This document shows, piece after piece, positions 6,488-12,943 of a stretch of 24,290 nucleotides of DNA; position 1 is the stretch's first letter; every line of letters starts with the position of its first letter. The notes under the pieces are model-generated. The model was not told where the DNA came from. It was given only the letters and a program-made list of their open reading frames with translations, and ran no database searches. Location: positions 1-24,290 of IMG/VR virus record IMGVR_UViG_3300032246_000707; one strand, 5' to 3'. The stretch is from a virus. The translations under genes were made by a program, and so were the position numbers.

Positions 6488-7386
6488 AAAAACACACCTC
6501 GACTTATTTAGTGGGATCGGAGGATTTGCCTTGGCAGCAAAGTGGAATGGATATAGAACCGTTGGCTTCTGTGACAACGAACCCTACGCACAAGCAGTCC
6601 TCAAAAGGCATTGGCCAGAAGTCCCATGCCACAAAGACATCCGAGAAGTACGAGGCGAGCTATACGCAGGAGTCACTCTTCTCACAGGTGGATTTCCATG
6701 CCAGCCGTTCTCCAATGCTGGGAAGCAAAGAGGCAAGAACGATGACCGTTATCTCTGGCCAGAAATGCTTAGGGTCATACATGAAGCAAGGCCAACTTGG
6801 ATCATTGGTGAGAATGTTGCTGGGATCGTCAATATGGAACTCGACCAAGTGCATATTGACTTGGAAGCGGAAGACTACGAAGTCGAATCGATCATTATTC
6901 CAGCTTGCGGTGTCGATGCCCCGCACAGGAGGAACAGAGTCTGGATTATCGGACGTAACAAAAACAACAATGTGGCCAACTCCGAGGGCCTGCGACTTGG
7001 AGGGTGGAGTGAGTCAAGCAACCAATATGGGGGGGGGGATGGTACAGAGAGAATCAAAAGGGAGAAAGGTGGGGAGTCAAGTTGAAGGATGCTGTCCATT
7101 CTGCGGAGAGACTATGGCCGACTCCGAGCAGTCGAGACGGCAAGGGTGGGTACAGGGGGGGGCGAGTGAGGAATGGAAAGATTTCCAGAGACACGCTCGA
7201 TGTTGCTGTGCAGCACGAGGAGAATCATGGGAAGCAGTCTGGCCAGCTGAACCCAGAGTGGGTCGCTTGGCTCATGGGGTATCCAATAGAGTGGCTAAAC
7301 TGCGTGGACTCGGAAATGCCATCGTCCCGCAAGTCGCGTCAGAAATCATCAGATGCATCAACAAAATAATGGAGGATAACAAATGA
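6480..7386 (+). CDS. dcm-like: C5-cytosine DNA methyltransferase, split by a G10 run (frameshifted)
   Basis: This would methylate cytosine at C5 in DNA. The N-terminal frame, from GTG 6480 (AAGGAG 10 bases upstream), shows the motifs in order: DLFSGIGG (I), the catalytic GGFPCQPFS with Cys74 (IV), GENVAG (VI) and PHRRNRVWIIG (VIII). The frame then stops at 7085. The expected C-terminal motif (RVAKLRGLGNAIVPQV, motif IX-X) sits in another frame that ends at 7384-7386 and overlaps the next start by ATGA. The two frames meet in a run of ten G (7029-7038): with nine G the gene reads through for about 301 residues. As written, the enzyme lacks motif X and is probably inactive. The cause may be phase variation, a natural mutation or a homopolymer sequencing error. 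Confidence 0.8.
6484..7369 (+). CDS. Second reading frame overprinted on the methyltransferase
   Basis: The +1 frame relative to the methyltransferase is open from ATG 6484, which overlaps the previous stop (ATGA). Its product contains CILTWKRKTTKSNRSLFQLA, PRTGGTESGLS and MWPTPRACD, and after the G run, in the third frame, ERWGVKLKDAV, LWPTPSSRDGKGG and GQLNPEWVAWLMGYPIEW. I recall this set of motifs (TWK...FQL, WPTP.a.D, LNP.WV.WLMG.P) from phage proteins often annotated as DNA methyltransferase-associated. Losing one G from the G10 run would join the two parts into about 294 residues. So one base change repairs both overlapping proteins. Function unknown. That the frame is really translated is inferred from the motif match. 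Confidence 0.5.
7029..7038 (+). repeat. Run of ten G inside the methyltransferase locus
   Basis: A ten-base G homopolymer at the junction where both overlapping reading frames change. A second run of eight G at 7155-7162 is consistent with the frames on both sides and needs no correction. Long G runs are prone to slipped-strand mispairing in replication and to errors in some sequencing methods. Confidence 0.9.
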
Positions 7387-8522
7387 AACTATGGAAAAAC
7401 AACACACCAGCAGTCCACGTTGTGGACGATAATAAACTGTGGCCACGCTGTAGCTACATCCTGCCAGACGAGCTGACCAACGCTCCGTTCAACGAGGCGA
7501 TCCCTGTTCCGCACAAGATCAAGCCATACTATCCAGGCAGAGCTGAGGGTGGATCGACTGCCTTATACCGAGCTGGGGCAATCGGTGACGCAATCATGGC
7601 GACTGGGATTGTTCGCTATTTGGTGGATACATCTGGTGGGAGCGTGGACATTTACTGTCCTGCTCGGAACATGTCGCTGTTCGCTGGCCTAGGTGCGAAT
7701 GTATATCCACTACCACCCACCGAGGAAGCATGGGATTCCTACGATGCGCACGTTGTGCTGGATGATTTATTTTCAGGCAAAGTTGGCGGAACGGAGCTAG
7801 GCACTGGACCTGGTTGTCACTACGATAGGATTTATAACTGGATGGGTGCAGAGGGGATTGTTGCTGATATCACTGGAAGGGCTGGAGATGTTAAGCTTGT
7901 CGATCCTAAGTACAAACGTCCGCACCTCTACGTTGTCCAGCCTGACCATGAGGAGTTGGTTAAGAGTGGACGCTGGCCTTTGCCTAATCCTTACTTCGTC
8001 TATCACGTTTCGTCATCTGGTCCAACCCGCACCTATCCACCGCAGCTAGGTAAGTTGGCAGTGCAGGCGTTGCTGGAAGAGTTTCCAAAACATCATGCGG
8101 TCATCATGGGGCTGGACAGGTCAATTGACTTTAACATCCAGCATCCGCGCATATATGATTTGTTTAACTCAACTGCAAATGTTCGCACGTTATTCCCAGT
8201 CGTGAATGGTGCTGACTTCGTTGTCGCACCTGACAGCAGCGTGAACCACATGGCAGCTGGCTTGGATACGGCGTGCATATCGTTATGGGGATCGTACGAC
8301 CCAATGGATCGTTGCAAGTATTATCCAAAGTCATATCCAGTGTTTGTTCCTGAGGTTTGTCCGCATGCTCCTTGCAGACCCCACGGCGCGCTACCACAAG
8401 CCAAGTGCAAGGACGCGAGCAATAAGACCAAAGGCACGCAATACTGGTGCAACGCTCTTCGTAACATCACGGCTGAGATGATTGTGGATAAAGCAAAGAA
8501 GGCGATGGAGGAAGAGGGGTAA
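7383..8522 (+). CDS. GT9-like (heptosyltransferase-type) glycosyltransferase
   Basis: A 379-residue protein with the GT-B layout of glycosyltransferase family 9. RAGAIGDAIMAT (63-74) is the N-terminal G-D motif that follows strand 1. FVYHVSSSGPTRTYPP (about 205-220) is at the start of the donor domain. FVVAPDSSVNHMAAGLDT (279-296) is the nucleotide-sugar site, followed by SLWGSYDP. Family 9 enzymes add heptose or other sugars to lipopolysaccharide core in bacteria. A phage copy may alter host surface sugars or modify another acceptor. The C-terminus has several Cys (near 330-360) that could bind a metal. Its ATG overlaps the methyltransferase stop (ATGA). Confidence 0.75.
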   Translation: MKLWKNNTPAVHVVDDNKLWPRCSYILPDELTNAPFNEAIPVPHKIKPYYPGRAEGGSTALYRAGAIGDAIMATGIVRYLVDTSGGSVDIYCPARNMSLFAGLGANVYPLPPTEEAWDSYDAHVVLDDLFSGKVGGTELGTGPGCHYDRIYNWMGAEGIVADITGRAGDVKLVDPKYKRPHLYVVQPDHEELVKSGRWPLPNPYFVYHVSSSGPTRTYPPQLGKLAVQALLEEFPKHHAVIMGLDRSIDFNIQHPRIYDLFNSTANVRTLFPVVNGADFVVAPDSSVNHMAAGLDTACISLWGSYDPMDRCKYYPKSYPVFVPEVCPHAPCRPHGALPQAKCKDASNKTKGTQYWCNALRNITAEMIVDKAKKAMEEEG

Positions 8523-8527
8523 AAATA

Positions 8528-8752
8528 ATGCTTGCGTTGGTTTTGGTAACCTGCCAAAACTCAAATATGAAAAACACACTACCAAATAAGACTGCAAGTA
8601 AAGACAGAGAGAACCTTCGGAAGGCAATGATCCTAATATGTAGGATGCTTCCACATATGAGTTGGTATGACGAGGCGGACAAAGAAGCATTCAAGGCTCA
8701 TATCGATGGTGAGAAGTTTGTTAAAAAGATGAGGAAGGAGTGGAACAAATGA
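8528..8752 (+). CDS. Small hypothetical protein
   Basis: A 74-residue protein six bases after the glycosyltransferase gene. The first residues (MLALVLVTCQ) are hydrophobic but too short for a firm signal peptide; ATG further in (at MKNTLP) could be the true start and would remove them. The rest is charged and helical. The stop overlaps the next start by ATGA. Confidence 0.5.
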   Translation: MLALVLVTCQNSNMKNTLPNKTASKDRENLRKAMILICRMLPHMSWYDEADKEAFKAHIDGEKFVKKMRKEWNK

Positions 8753-9315
8753 GCGACAAGGCAGTCACAAAGCATAAGTTCCGCTGGGGCGAGGAAACTT
8801 ACACGCTATGCGTAACCCAGGACGATTGTTGGCTTGAGGATGGACCTTCTGATATTTCGGATAGAATGCTGAAGGGCATGGACGAGCTTGCCATTGAGAA
8901 TGGGATGCTCCCGCCTAAGGGCTTGTGTGCCGAATGCTGGAAAGGAACTTATGAGGATATAGTTGAGGACTACCACATAGGAGGGGCAACAATTAAAGAC
9001 CTAGACCTACACAGATGCCATAAGTGCGGACACACTACCTTGCCTTGGACTTCTGTTGAGAAAGTTGACAAGGTATTGGAGGCTTTGAAGAAGTCAGCAG
9101 AGCTATGCCCTACTTGTCGCAAGTCAAACACGATTGAGTTTACTGGCGATCTCAAGATGGATTCGGTTTGCAAGCTGAACGGCGAGCCTTTCACCGCACC
9201 CAACATAACCAGAACACAATGCCCTGCGTGCAAGGATGAGTTCTTCACTATGTCCGAATGTAAAAAGATTGACGCTGCTATAAAGGCAGAGCAGGAGAGG
9301 CGTAATCTAAAATAA
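8749..9315 (+). CDS. Zinc-ribbon protein with YgiT-like repeats
   Basis: A protein of 188 residues from ATG 8749 (ATGA overlap; an upstream GTG at 8740 is also open). Four CxxC pairs are visible: CAEC, CHKC, CPTC and CPAC, with an extra Cys before PFTAPN. Twice a cluster is followed by a short helix (TSVEKVDKVLEAL and MSECKKIDAAI), as in YgiT/MqsA-type zinc fingers, in which a CxxC ribbon leads into a helix. It probably binds zinc in two domains and may regulate transcription or bind DNA. It is the last gene of this block; a non-coding stretch follows. Confidence 0.6.
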   Translation: MSDKAVTKHKFRWGEETYTLCVTQDDCWLEDGPSDISDRMLKGMDELAIENGMLPPKGLCAECWKGTYEDIVEDYHIGGATIKDLDLHRCHKCGHTTLPWTSVEKVDKVLEALKKSAELCPTCRKSNTIEFTGDLKMDSVCKLNGEPFTAPNITRTQCPACKDEFFTMSECKKIDAAIKAEQERRNLK

Positions 9316-9317
9316 AC

Positions 9318-9388
9318 AATCCCCGCATGGTGCGCAGGGAGAGCCTGCGACTGAGGTCTGTTGTGGCTCACATGAAACAAAGGGGATT
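9318..9388 (+). ncRNA. Possible structured RNA or leader element, unknown family
   Basis: About 70 non-coding bases can fold into a closed structure. The outer stem is AATCCCC (9318-9324) with GGGGATT (9382-9388), 7 pairs. Inside it, CATGGTG (9326-9332) pairs with CACATG (9369-9374), leaving one bulged G. An inner hairpin CGCAGG/CCTGCG (9333-9338 and 9344-9349) has a GAGAG loop. About 19 bases (9350-9368) are left unpaired. It has the size of a tRNA but no T-arm or anticodon arm. It could be a cis-regulatory leader for the replication genes or a free RNA. The pairing is visible; function is not. Confidence 0.35.
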
Positions 9389-9462
9389 TGATTTGACATT
9401 TGTTATGGCTCCAAGAATATATGAATTGTCTAGACTCACACCTAGCCTAAATAACGACGGAG

Positions 9463-9494
9463 TAGGCGGACGAGGCGAAAGTCTTATCCGCCTA
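9463..9494 (+). repeat. Inverted repeat before the primase gene
   Basis: TAGGCGGA (9463-9470) and TCCGCCTA (9487-9494) form a perfect 8-pair stem around a 16-base loop. The stretch after it is T-rich (TTTCGTGTTT, then ATATTTTTTAAG), so it may end transcripts from upstream, or serve as a protein-binding site for replication. The rest of 9389-9559 holds a TTGACA hexamer at 9393-9398 with only a poor -10 after it and nothing else I can support. Confidence 0.45.
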
Positions 9495-9559
9495 TTTCGT
9501 GTTTAGATATTTTTTAAGATTGTTGTTGCACTTTCATTTTTTATCAGGACAATGCCGAA

Positions 9560-10501
9560 ATGATCACACTACAACAAAAAGCAGAATCGGTAGTTGGTAA
9601 GGTAGAATGGCAATCGGAGAATCACGGATTGTGCCGATGCCCAGGAGAACACTTCCACACCAGCAACACGCGAGTCAGGGATACAACTGTATTCGTTGAC
9701 TCAGTCCCAACGATCTTCTGTTGGCACACCAGCTGTCAGACGGTTCGCGGTGAGGCTAATTATAAGTTGCGGAAGCTAATTCTAAACGATCCGCTTTACA
9801 GGCCGATGCTTGCACCGATGTCGACGAGTGGAACTAACCCAATGAAACTCGTAATCGAACGTGATGTTGAGAGTGATATAATCCAGCGAATTGGAGTGAT
9901 TGCACAATCTAACCGAGCAAGATATCTGGCACATTATAAGTGGGATCCAGCCGATATGTTCGAGCAATCACCTATTCGTATTGGTGACGCAGTATCCGAT
10001 CAGTACAAGATGCTACTTTCGCTATTCCAACTTGACGACATTGTCTGGATCGGTGCGGTCAAGGATAGTGGCAATCATCCGCAAAACTTCCGCGCTGCAT
10101 CCGAATGGCTGGAGATGAGTGATCCAGTCGGCCAGTTCATTACTGGATCCGCATTCAAGGTTGGTACGATCAGCAGGGCGAACGAAAACGTGGAGGTGAG
10201 AAGATTCCTTGTAGTCGAGAGTGATGAGTTGTCGAAGGCTGAGATCGGCGCGGTGTTCCAGCTTATGCGCGATTTATTCAAGATGAGGCTTTACGCTGTG
10301 GTCGATACGGCAGGCAAGAGTCTGCATGGATGGTTTGATCCGATGCCTAATCCAGAATGGGAGAAGCAATTAAAAGCGTTCCTAGTTCCGATGGGATGCG
10401 ATCCAGCGACATTTAAACCCAGCCAACCTGTGAGGGTTGCTGGAGCAATGAGGGAAGAGAAAACGCAAAGCCTGCTTTGGTTTTGCAAGGAGGGGAAATA
10501 A
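9560..10501 (+). CDS. Phage DNA primase (AEP/PrimPol-like) with N-terminal zinc finger
   Basis: A 313-residue replication protein. Residues 25-59 form a finger-like cluster (CRCPGEHFH, then CWHTSC). The later half resembles the archaeo-eukaryotic primase fold: RRFLVVESDE (215-223, metal-type acidic pair), VVDTAGKSLHGWF (247-259, the S-x-H site that binds nucleotide) and PSQPVRVAGAMRE (287-299, the Arg of the third motif). Such enzymes make primers on single-stranded DNA. It is followed after one base by a helicase gene, which is a common primase-helicase pairing in phages. AGGA lies 10 bases upstream of ATG 9560. I am fairly sure of a primase role, less so of the exact subfamily. Confidence 0.68.
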   Translation: MITLQQKAESVVGKVEWQSENHGLCRCPGEHFHTSNTRVRDTTVFVDSVPTIFCWHTSCQTVRGEANYKLRKLILNDPLYRPMLAPMSTSGTNPMKLVIERDVESDIIQRIGVIAQSNRARYLAHYKWDPADMFEQSPIRIGDAVSDQYKMLLSLFQLDDIVWIGAVKDSGNHPQNFRAASEWLEMSDPVGQFITGSAFKVGTISRANENVEVRRFLVVESDELSKAEIGAVFQLMRDLFKMRLYAVVDTAGKSLHGWFDPMPNPEWEKQLKAFLVPMGCDPATFKPSQPVRVAGAMREEKTQSLLWFCKEGK

Positions 10502-10502
10502 T

Positions 10503-11519
10503 ATGATCGAGCCTGCTGTAGCATTAGGGCTGAAGCCTTCGGTTGACCAATGGCCACCGATTAAAACGTATAGTGAATTGCTTACCGATAACTTGAAGGA
10601 GCCTGATGTGCTTATCGATGGCATCCTGCACCAGGGGGGTAAGTTGCTCCTTGGTGGTGGCAGCAAGGCGTTTAAGAGCTGGAGTCTGATTGATCTTGCG
10701 CTGTCGCTTCACTCAGGCACTCCTTGGTGGGGTCAGAAGTGTACCAAGGCAAAGGTGCTGTTCATTAACTTTGAGATTCAAGAATGGTCGTTCCGCTCAC
10801 GACTTGCTGACGTAATCCACGCCAAAGAACTACAAGGCAAGGTGGATGACTTCGATGTGTGGACGCTCAGAGGTTACGCTGCCGACTTGACATTGATTCG
10901 CCCAATCATTGAGAAGCATATTGAGGGGCGCGGATATCAGGCGATTATACTTGACCCTAACTACATGCTGATGGGTGACCGAGATGAGAATAGTGCTGGC
11001 GATATGGGCGCACTTATGAATGAGTTTGAGTATCTTGCCACGCGCTACAATCTGTCCGTAATCCTGTCACATCACTTCAGCAAGGGTAACAAGTCCAGCG
11101 CAGAGGCGATTGATAGGTTCAGTGGCAGCGGTGTCTTTGCTCGAAATCCAGACAGCTTGGTCGTACTTACAGCACACGAGGAGGACGAGAAGACGTTCAC
11201 CTGTGAGATGACCCTTCGTAACTTCCCACCTGTCGATCCGTTCGTAGTGCAATGGAAGTACCCAATGTTCAGCGTCAACTATAACCTGAACCCTGATGAG
11301 CTGAAGCAGACTGGTGGAAAGAAGAAGCTGGTGGGCGATGCAAGGCTCCTAAAAGAGATGGGTTCACGTGAGTTCACGGCCTGCGACCTGTTCCGATTTG
11401 TGCAGGAAAAGTTCCAAGTTTCGGAGTCAACCGCCAAAAGACATGTAAAACGCATGTCTCAGGCTGGCAAGATACTGAAGGAGAATGGGTTATATACCGC
11501 TAACCAGTCTGTTTTTTGA
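10503..11519 (+). CDS. RepA-like AAA ATPase (replicative helicase)
   Basis: A 338-residue RecA-fold ATPase of the RepA/AAA_25 type. The phosphate loop is GGGSKAFKSW (51-60), which has the K-S/T pair but lacks the usual Gly before Lys, as in many phage members. VLFINFEIQEWSFRSR (85-100) and AIILDP (147-152, Walker B Asp151) follow, then ILSHHFSKG (187-195) with the sensor His. The last 60 or so residues look like a winged helix (DLFRFVQEKFQVSESTAKRH), likely for DNA or partner binding. It should unwind DNA at the fork or load at the origin together with the upstream primase. The gene ends at TGA 11517-11519, and repeats start directly after it. Confidence 0.78.
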   Translation: MIEPAVALGLKPSVDQWPPIKTYSELLTDNLKEPDVLIDGILHQGGKLLLGGGSKAFKSWSLIDLALSLHSGTPWWGQKCTKAKVLFINFEIQEWSFRSRLADVIHAKELQGKVDDFDVWTLRGYAADLTLIRPIIEKHIEGRGYQAIILDPNYMLMGDRDENSAGDMGALMNEFEYLATRYNLSVILSHHFSKGNKSSAEAIDRFSGSGVFARNPDSLVVLTAHEEDEKTFTCEMTLRNFPPVDPFVVQWKYPMFSVNYNLNPDELKQTGGKKKLVGDARLLKEMGSREFTACDLFRFVQEKFQVSESTAKRHVKRMSQAGKILKENGLYTANQSVF

Positions 11520-11520
11520 G

Positions 11521-11565
11521 GTGTCAATTCGCGGTGTCAAAATGGGTTCTTCTACACTAGTGTCA
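11521..11565 (+). repeat. Three GTGTCA repeats on a 13-base step
   Basis: GTGTCA occurs at 11521, 11534 and 11560, so the spacings are 13 and 26 bases; an inverted copy (TGACAC) is at 11698-11703. An A/T stretch (11569-11580) follows. Short regularly spaced repeats next to a helicase gene recall iterons or operator sites. The repeats are only six to eight bases, so chance cannot be excluded. Confidence 0.35.
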
Positions 11566-11606
11566 TTCCTATATATATAAAGAACCAGAACCCACGGAGG
11601 AACCAA

Positions 11607-11645
11607 GGGAAAGGGGGACTCCTTAGTCCGTCCCCCTTCCCCTTT
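11607..11645 (+). terminator. Strong hairpin after the helicase gene
   Basis: GGGAAAGGGGGAC (11607-11619) can pair with GTCCCCCTTCCC (11630-11641), about 12 pairs with one bulged A; the inner part can also form GGACT/AGTCC with a CCTT loop. The tail (CCTTTCACC) has few T, so if it stops transcription it may do so weakly. It sits about 90 bases after the helicase stop in a 250-base stretch (11520-11769) without a recognisable gene. Confidence 0.5.
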
Positions 11646-11735
11646 CACCTGCGGTGTTCCGTAGTGAATTTTCAAACGAGCGGTACCAGAAAATAAATGA
11701 CACTGCACCGCTTCCACCGCCTCACCTGCCAAGGC

Positions 11736-11763
11736 TTGGTGCTGGGGTGGGATGTGGTACAAT
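11736..11763 (+). promoter_or_regulatory. Possible promoter of the small-gene block
   Basis: TTGGTG (11736-11741) and TACAAT (11758-11763) are 16 bases apart, and ATG 11770 follows 6 bases after the -10-like box, so the transcript would start almost at the start codon. The -10 matches five of six consensus bases; the -35 matches only three. Confidence 0.3.
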
Positions 11764-11769
11764 CAGCAA

Positions 11770-11913
11770 ATGAACAATTCTAAACCTGGTCTGTATGCAA
11801 ATATCAATGCTAGGCGTAAGGCTGGCACTAGTCGTACTAAATCCAAAAGCACGATCTCTCCAAGAGTGTATCGAGTGATGAAAGCGAAAAAGGGTGGATT
11901 CGCGCCACGATAG
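11770..11913 (+). CDS. Small basic phage protein, 47 residues
   Basis: A short gene from ATG 11770 to TAG 11911-11913. The product is very basic, beginning MNNSKPGLYANINARRKAGT and continuing with a Ser/Thr/Lys stretch. I recall this KPGLYANI..RR..G.SR pattern in small proteins of aquatic phages, where the role is unknown; the charge suggests nucleic-acid contact. There is no good ribosome-binding site, but a -10-like box lies 6 bases upstream. The next gene starts inside its end. Confidence 0.6.
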   Translation: MNNSKPGLYANINARRKAGTSRTKSKSTISPRVYRVMKAKKGGFAPR

Positions 11914-12169
11914 AGATCTTCTAAAGCAGGCGCATGTTTTCATTGGCCTGCTACAGAAAGAGAATGCCCAGCTGCACGCAGTGCTTAGGCAGTTGGGTCA
12001 GTTGGTGGATGACATGGATAACAATTGCTCATACGAGGTGTTTGAGCATGAATGGGCTGAGATAGCGTTGTCTATGGCCAAGCTATCGAGATTCTTTGCC
12101 AAGCATCAAGAAGACCTTGCTGCCCTAAAGGATTCAAATATATTCGAAGGAGAGATCGACGAGACATGA
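11894..12169 (+). CDS. Coiled-coil hypothetical protein
   Basis: A 91-residue helical protein starting at GTG 11894, inside the end of the previous gene; no ATG is available near the N-terminus. KENAQLHAVLRQLGQLVDDM (about 23-42) has heptad spacing of apolar residues and probably forms a coiled coil. The tail is acidic. It is coupled to the next gene by ATGA. No family recognised. Confidence 0.55.
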   Translation: MDSRHDRDLLKQAHVFIGLLQKENAQLHAVLRQLGQLVDDMDNNCSYEVFEHEWAEIALSMAKLSRFFAKHQEDLAALKDSNIFEGEIDET

Positions 12170-12402
12170 GTACACAAGACTTACCTTGTAATAGTCCGAG
12201 GCGGACTCCAGGTGCAAACAAGAAGTTTGTGGTGAGAGCCTGTCAGAATGGGCAGTCTAAGACCATTAGGTATGGTGACCCTGAAATGACTATTAAGAAG
12301 GGTAACCCAGACCGTAGGCGTAGTTTCAGGGCTAGGCACAAGTGTGACTCAGAGAAGCCTAGCAAGATGACCGCTAGGTACTGGTCATGCAAGAACTGGT
12401 AG
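12166..12402 (+). CDS. DUF5754-like small basic protein
   Basis: A 78-residue Lys/Arg-rich protein. KFVVRACQNGQSKTIRYGDP, then TIKKGNPDRRRSFRARH and KPSKMTARYWSCKNW match a conserved phage family I recall as DUF5754, with Cys residues (C29, C60, C75) that may bind a metal. Members are common in phages but have no proven function. The start overlaps the previous stop (ATGA). Confidence 0.68.
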   Translation: MSTQDLPCNSPRRTPGANKKFVVRACQNGQSKTIRYGDPEMTIKKGNPDRRRSFRARHKCDSEKPSKMTARYWSCKNW

Positions 12403-12406
12403 TGGA

Positions 12407-12568
12407 ATGAAAAATAAAGGCACTAGGATGCCACGCAATCGAGCGAGGATGCCTCTAAAACGCGTCGATTCAGACAATCAAGTAGGGGATAGCTGGATAG
12501 TTAAGAAAAAACCTATTATTGATCGTCCGCTTGGGAACAGGGCTTGTTGCTGTTTTATTGGCAAGTAA
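12407..12568 (+). CDS. Small basic hypothetical protein, 53 residues
   Basis: A short gene from ATG 12407 to TAA 12566-12568, starting four bases after the previous stop. The product is basic at the front (PRNRARMPLKR) and ends RACCCFIGK, with three adjacent Cys. It is the last gene before the strand switch. The Cys run is unusual and could bind metal or be lipid-modified. No family recognised. Confidence 0.45.
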   Translation: MKNKGTRMPRNRARMPLKRVDSDNQVGDSWIVKKKPIIDRPLGNRACCCFIGK

Positions 12569-12595
12569 TTTGAATTTCTATCCCTTATGGGACAT

Positions 12596-12628
12596 AATTC
12601 AAAATTTGTAAATCCTAAATTTTGAATT
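12596..12628. terminator. Twelve-base inverted repeat between convergent genes
   Basis: AATTCAAAATTT (12596-12607) and AAATTTTGAATT (12617-12628) are perfectly complementary around a 9-base loop. The stem has almost only A-T pairs and lacks a clear T run on either side. Its place between the ends of two converging blocks suggests a two-way transcription stop, or a protein site. Confidence 0.45.
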
Positions 12629-12630
12629 TC

Positions 12631-12688
12631 GGATTTTACATCCTTATGGGGCAATTTCTGGATTTTCCATCCTTATAGGGGCTTTCTC
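12631..12688. repeat. Two tandem 29-base repeats at a gene end
   Basis: Units at 12631-12659 and 12660-12688 share GGATTTT.CATCCTTAT and GGGGC.. and differ at a few bases. A degenerate copy of the core (ATCCCTTATGGG) lies at 12580-12591, and a partial one (GGATT) at 12689. The minus-strand gene ends inside these units: the stop TAA at 12644-12646 arises in the outer unit. Two units without a spacer do not make a CRISPR array. Confidence 0.65.
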
Positions 12689-12853
12689 GGATTCAATAGA
12701 CTCATTCTTTGCGAGTCGGTATTTTTCCCATCGCGCCATGACCGCGCGCTGCGCTTGTTCCCTGGTTCGAGCCTTGCTAGATCCCTTTACGCTTCCCCCC
12801 TTCTTCCCCATTGCTGAGAAGTAGGCGCGCACATGTTCGGTGAGTTCACTCAT
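12644..12853 (-). CDS. Small basic hypothetical protein
   Basis: A 69-residue protein read on the minus strand from ATG 12851-12853. AMGKKGGSVKGSSKARTREQ followed by AQRAVMARWEKYR resembles the short KGG-type proteins common on phages and plasmids, with a basic helical core that probably binds nucleic acid. The last 12 or so residues come from the 29-base repeat and so may be a recent extension. GGAAAGAG lies upstream of the start. Confidence 0.55.
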   Translation of the reverse strand: MSELTEHVRAYFSAMGKKGGSVKGSSKARTREQAQRAVMARWEKYRLAKNESIESEKAPIRMENPEIAP

Positions 12854-12902
12854 TTAACTATTCTCTTTCCAATTATGACTAGGTCAAGATAATAAAAATC
12901 CA

Positions 12903-12941
12903 TCCTCCGTTCCCCTCCGTTACGAGGGGAAACGAGGAGGG
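12903..12941 (-). terminator. Rho-independent-type terminator for the minus block
   Basis: CCTCCGTTCCCCTC (12904-12917) and GAGGGGAAACGAGG (12924-12937) pair over about 12 of 14 positions with a 6-base loop. Read on the minus strand the hairpin is followed by ATGGATTTTTATTATC, a T-rich tail. It lies right after the stop of the gene at 12944-13153, so it should end that transcript. Confidence 0.65.
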
Positions 12942-12943
12942 AC

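Noticed and set aside
7155-7162. Eight-G run as a second frameshift point
   Set aside because: The conserved residues on both sides remain in the same frame for both the methyltransferase and the overprinted protein.
7082-7369. Separate 95-codon gene at the end of the methyltransferase locus
   Set aside because: Its motifs continue those of the +1 frame before the G10 run, so it is better seen as the second half of that frame than as an independent gene.
9318-9388. tRNA gene
   Set aside because: A 7-pair outer stem and the right size are present, but there is no T-arm, no anticodon stem of 5 pairs and no GGTTC-type loop.
12631-12688. CRISPR array
   Set aside because: Only two adjoining units without spacers, and they are part of a gene end.
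12764-12773. GGTTCGAGCC, which looks like a tRNA T-loop
   Set aside because: No flanking stem or cloverleaf; it falls inside a minus-strand coding region.
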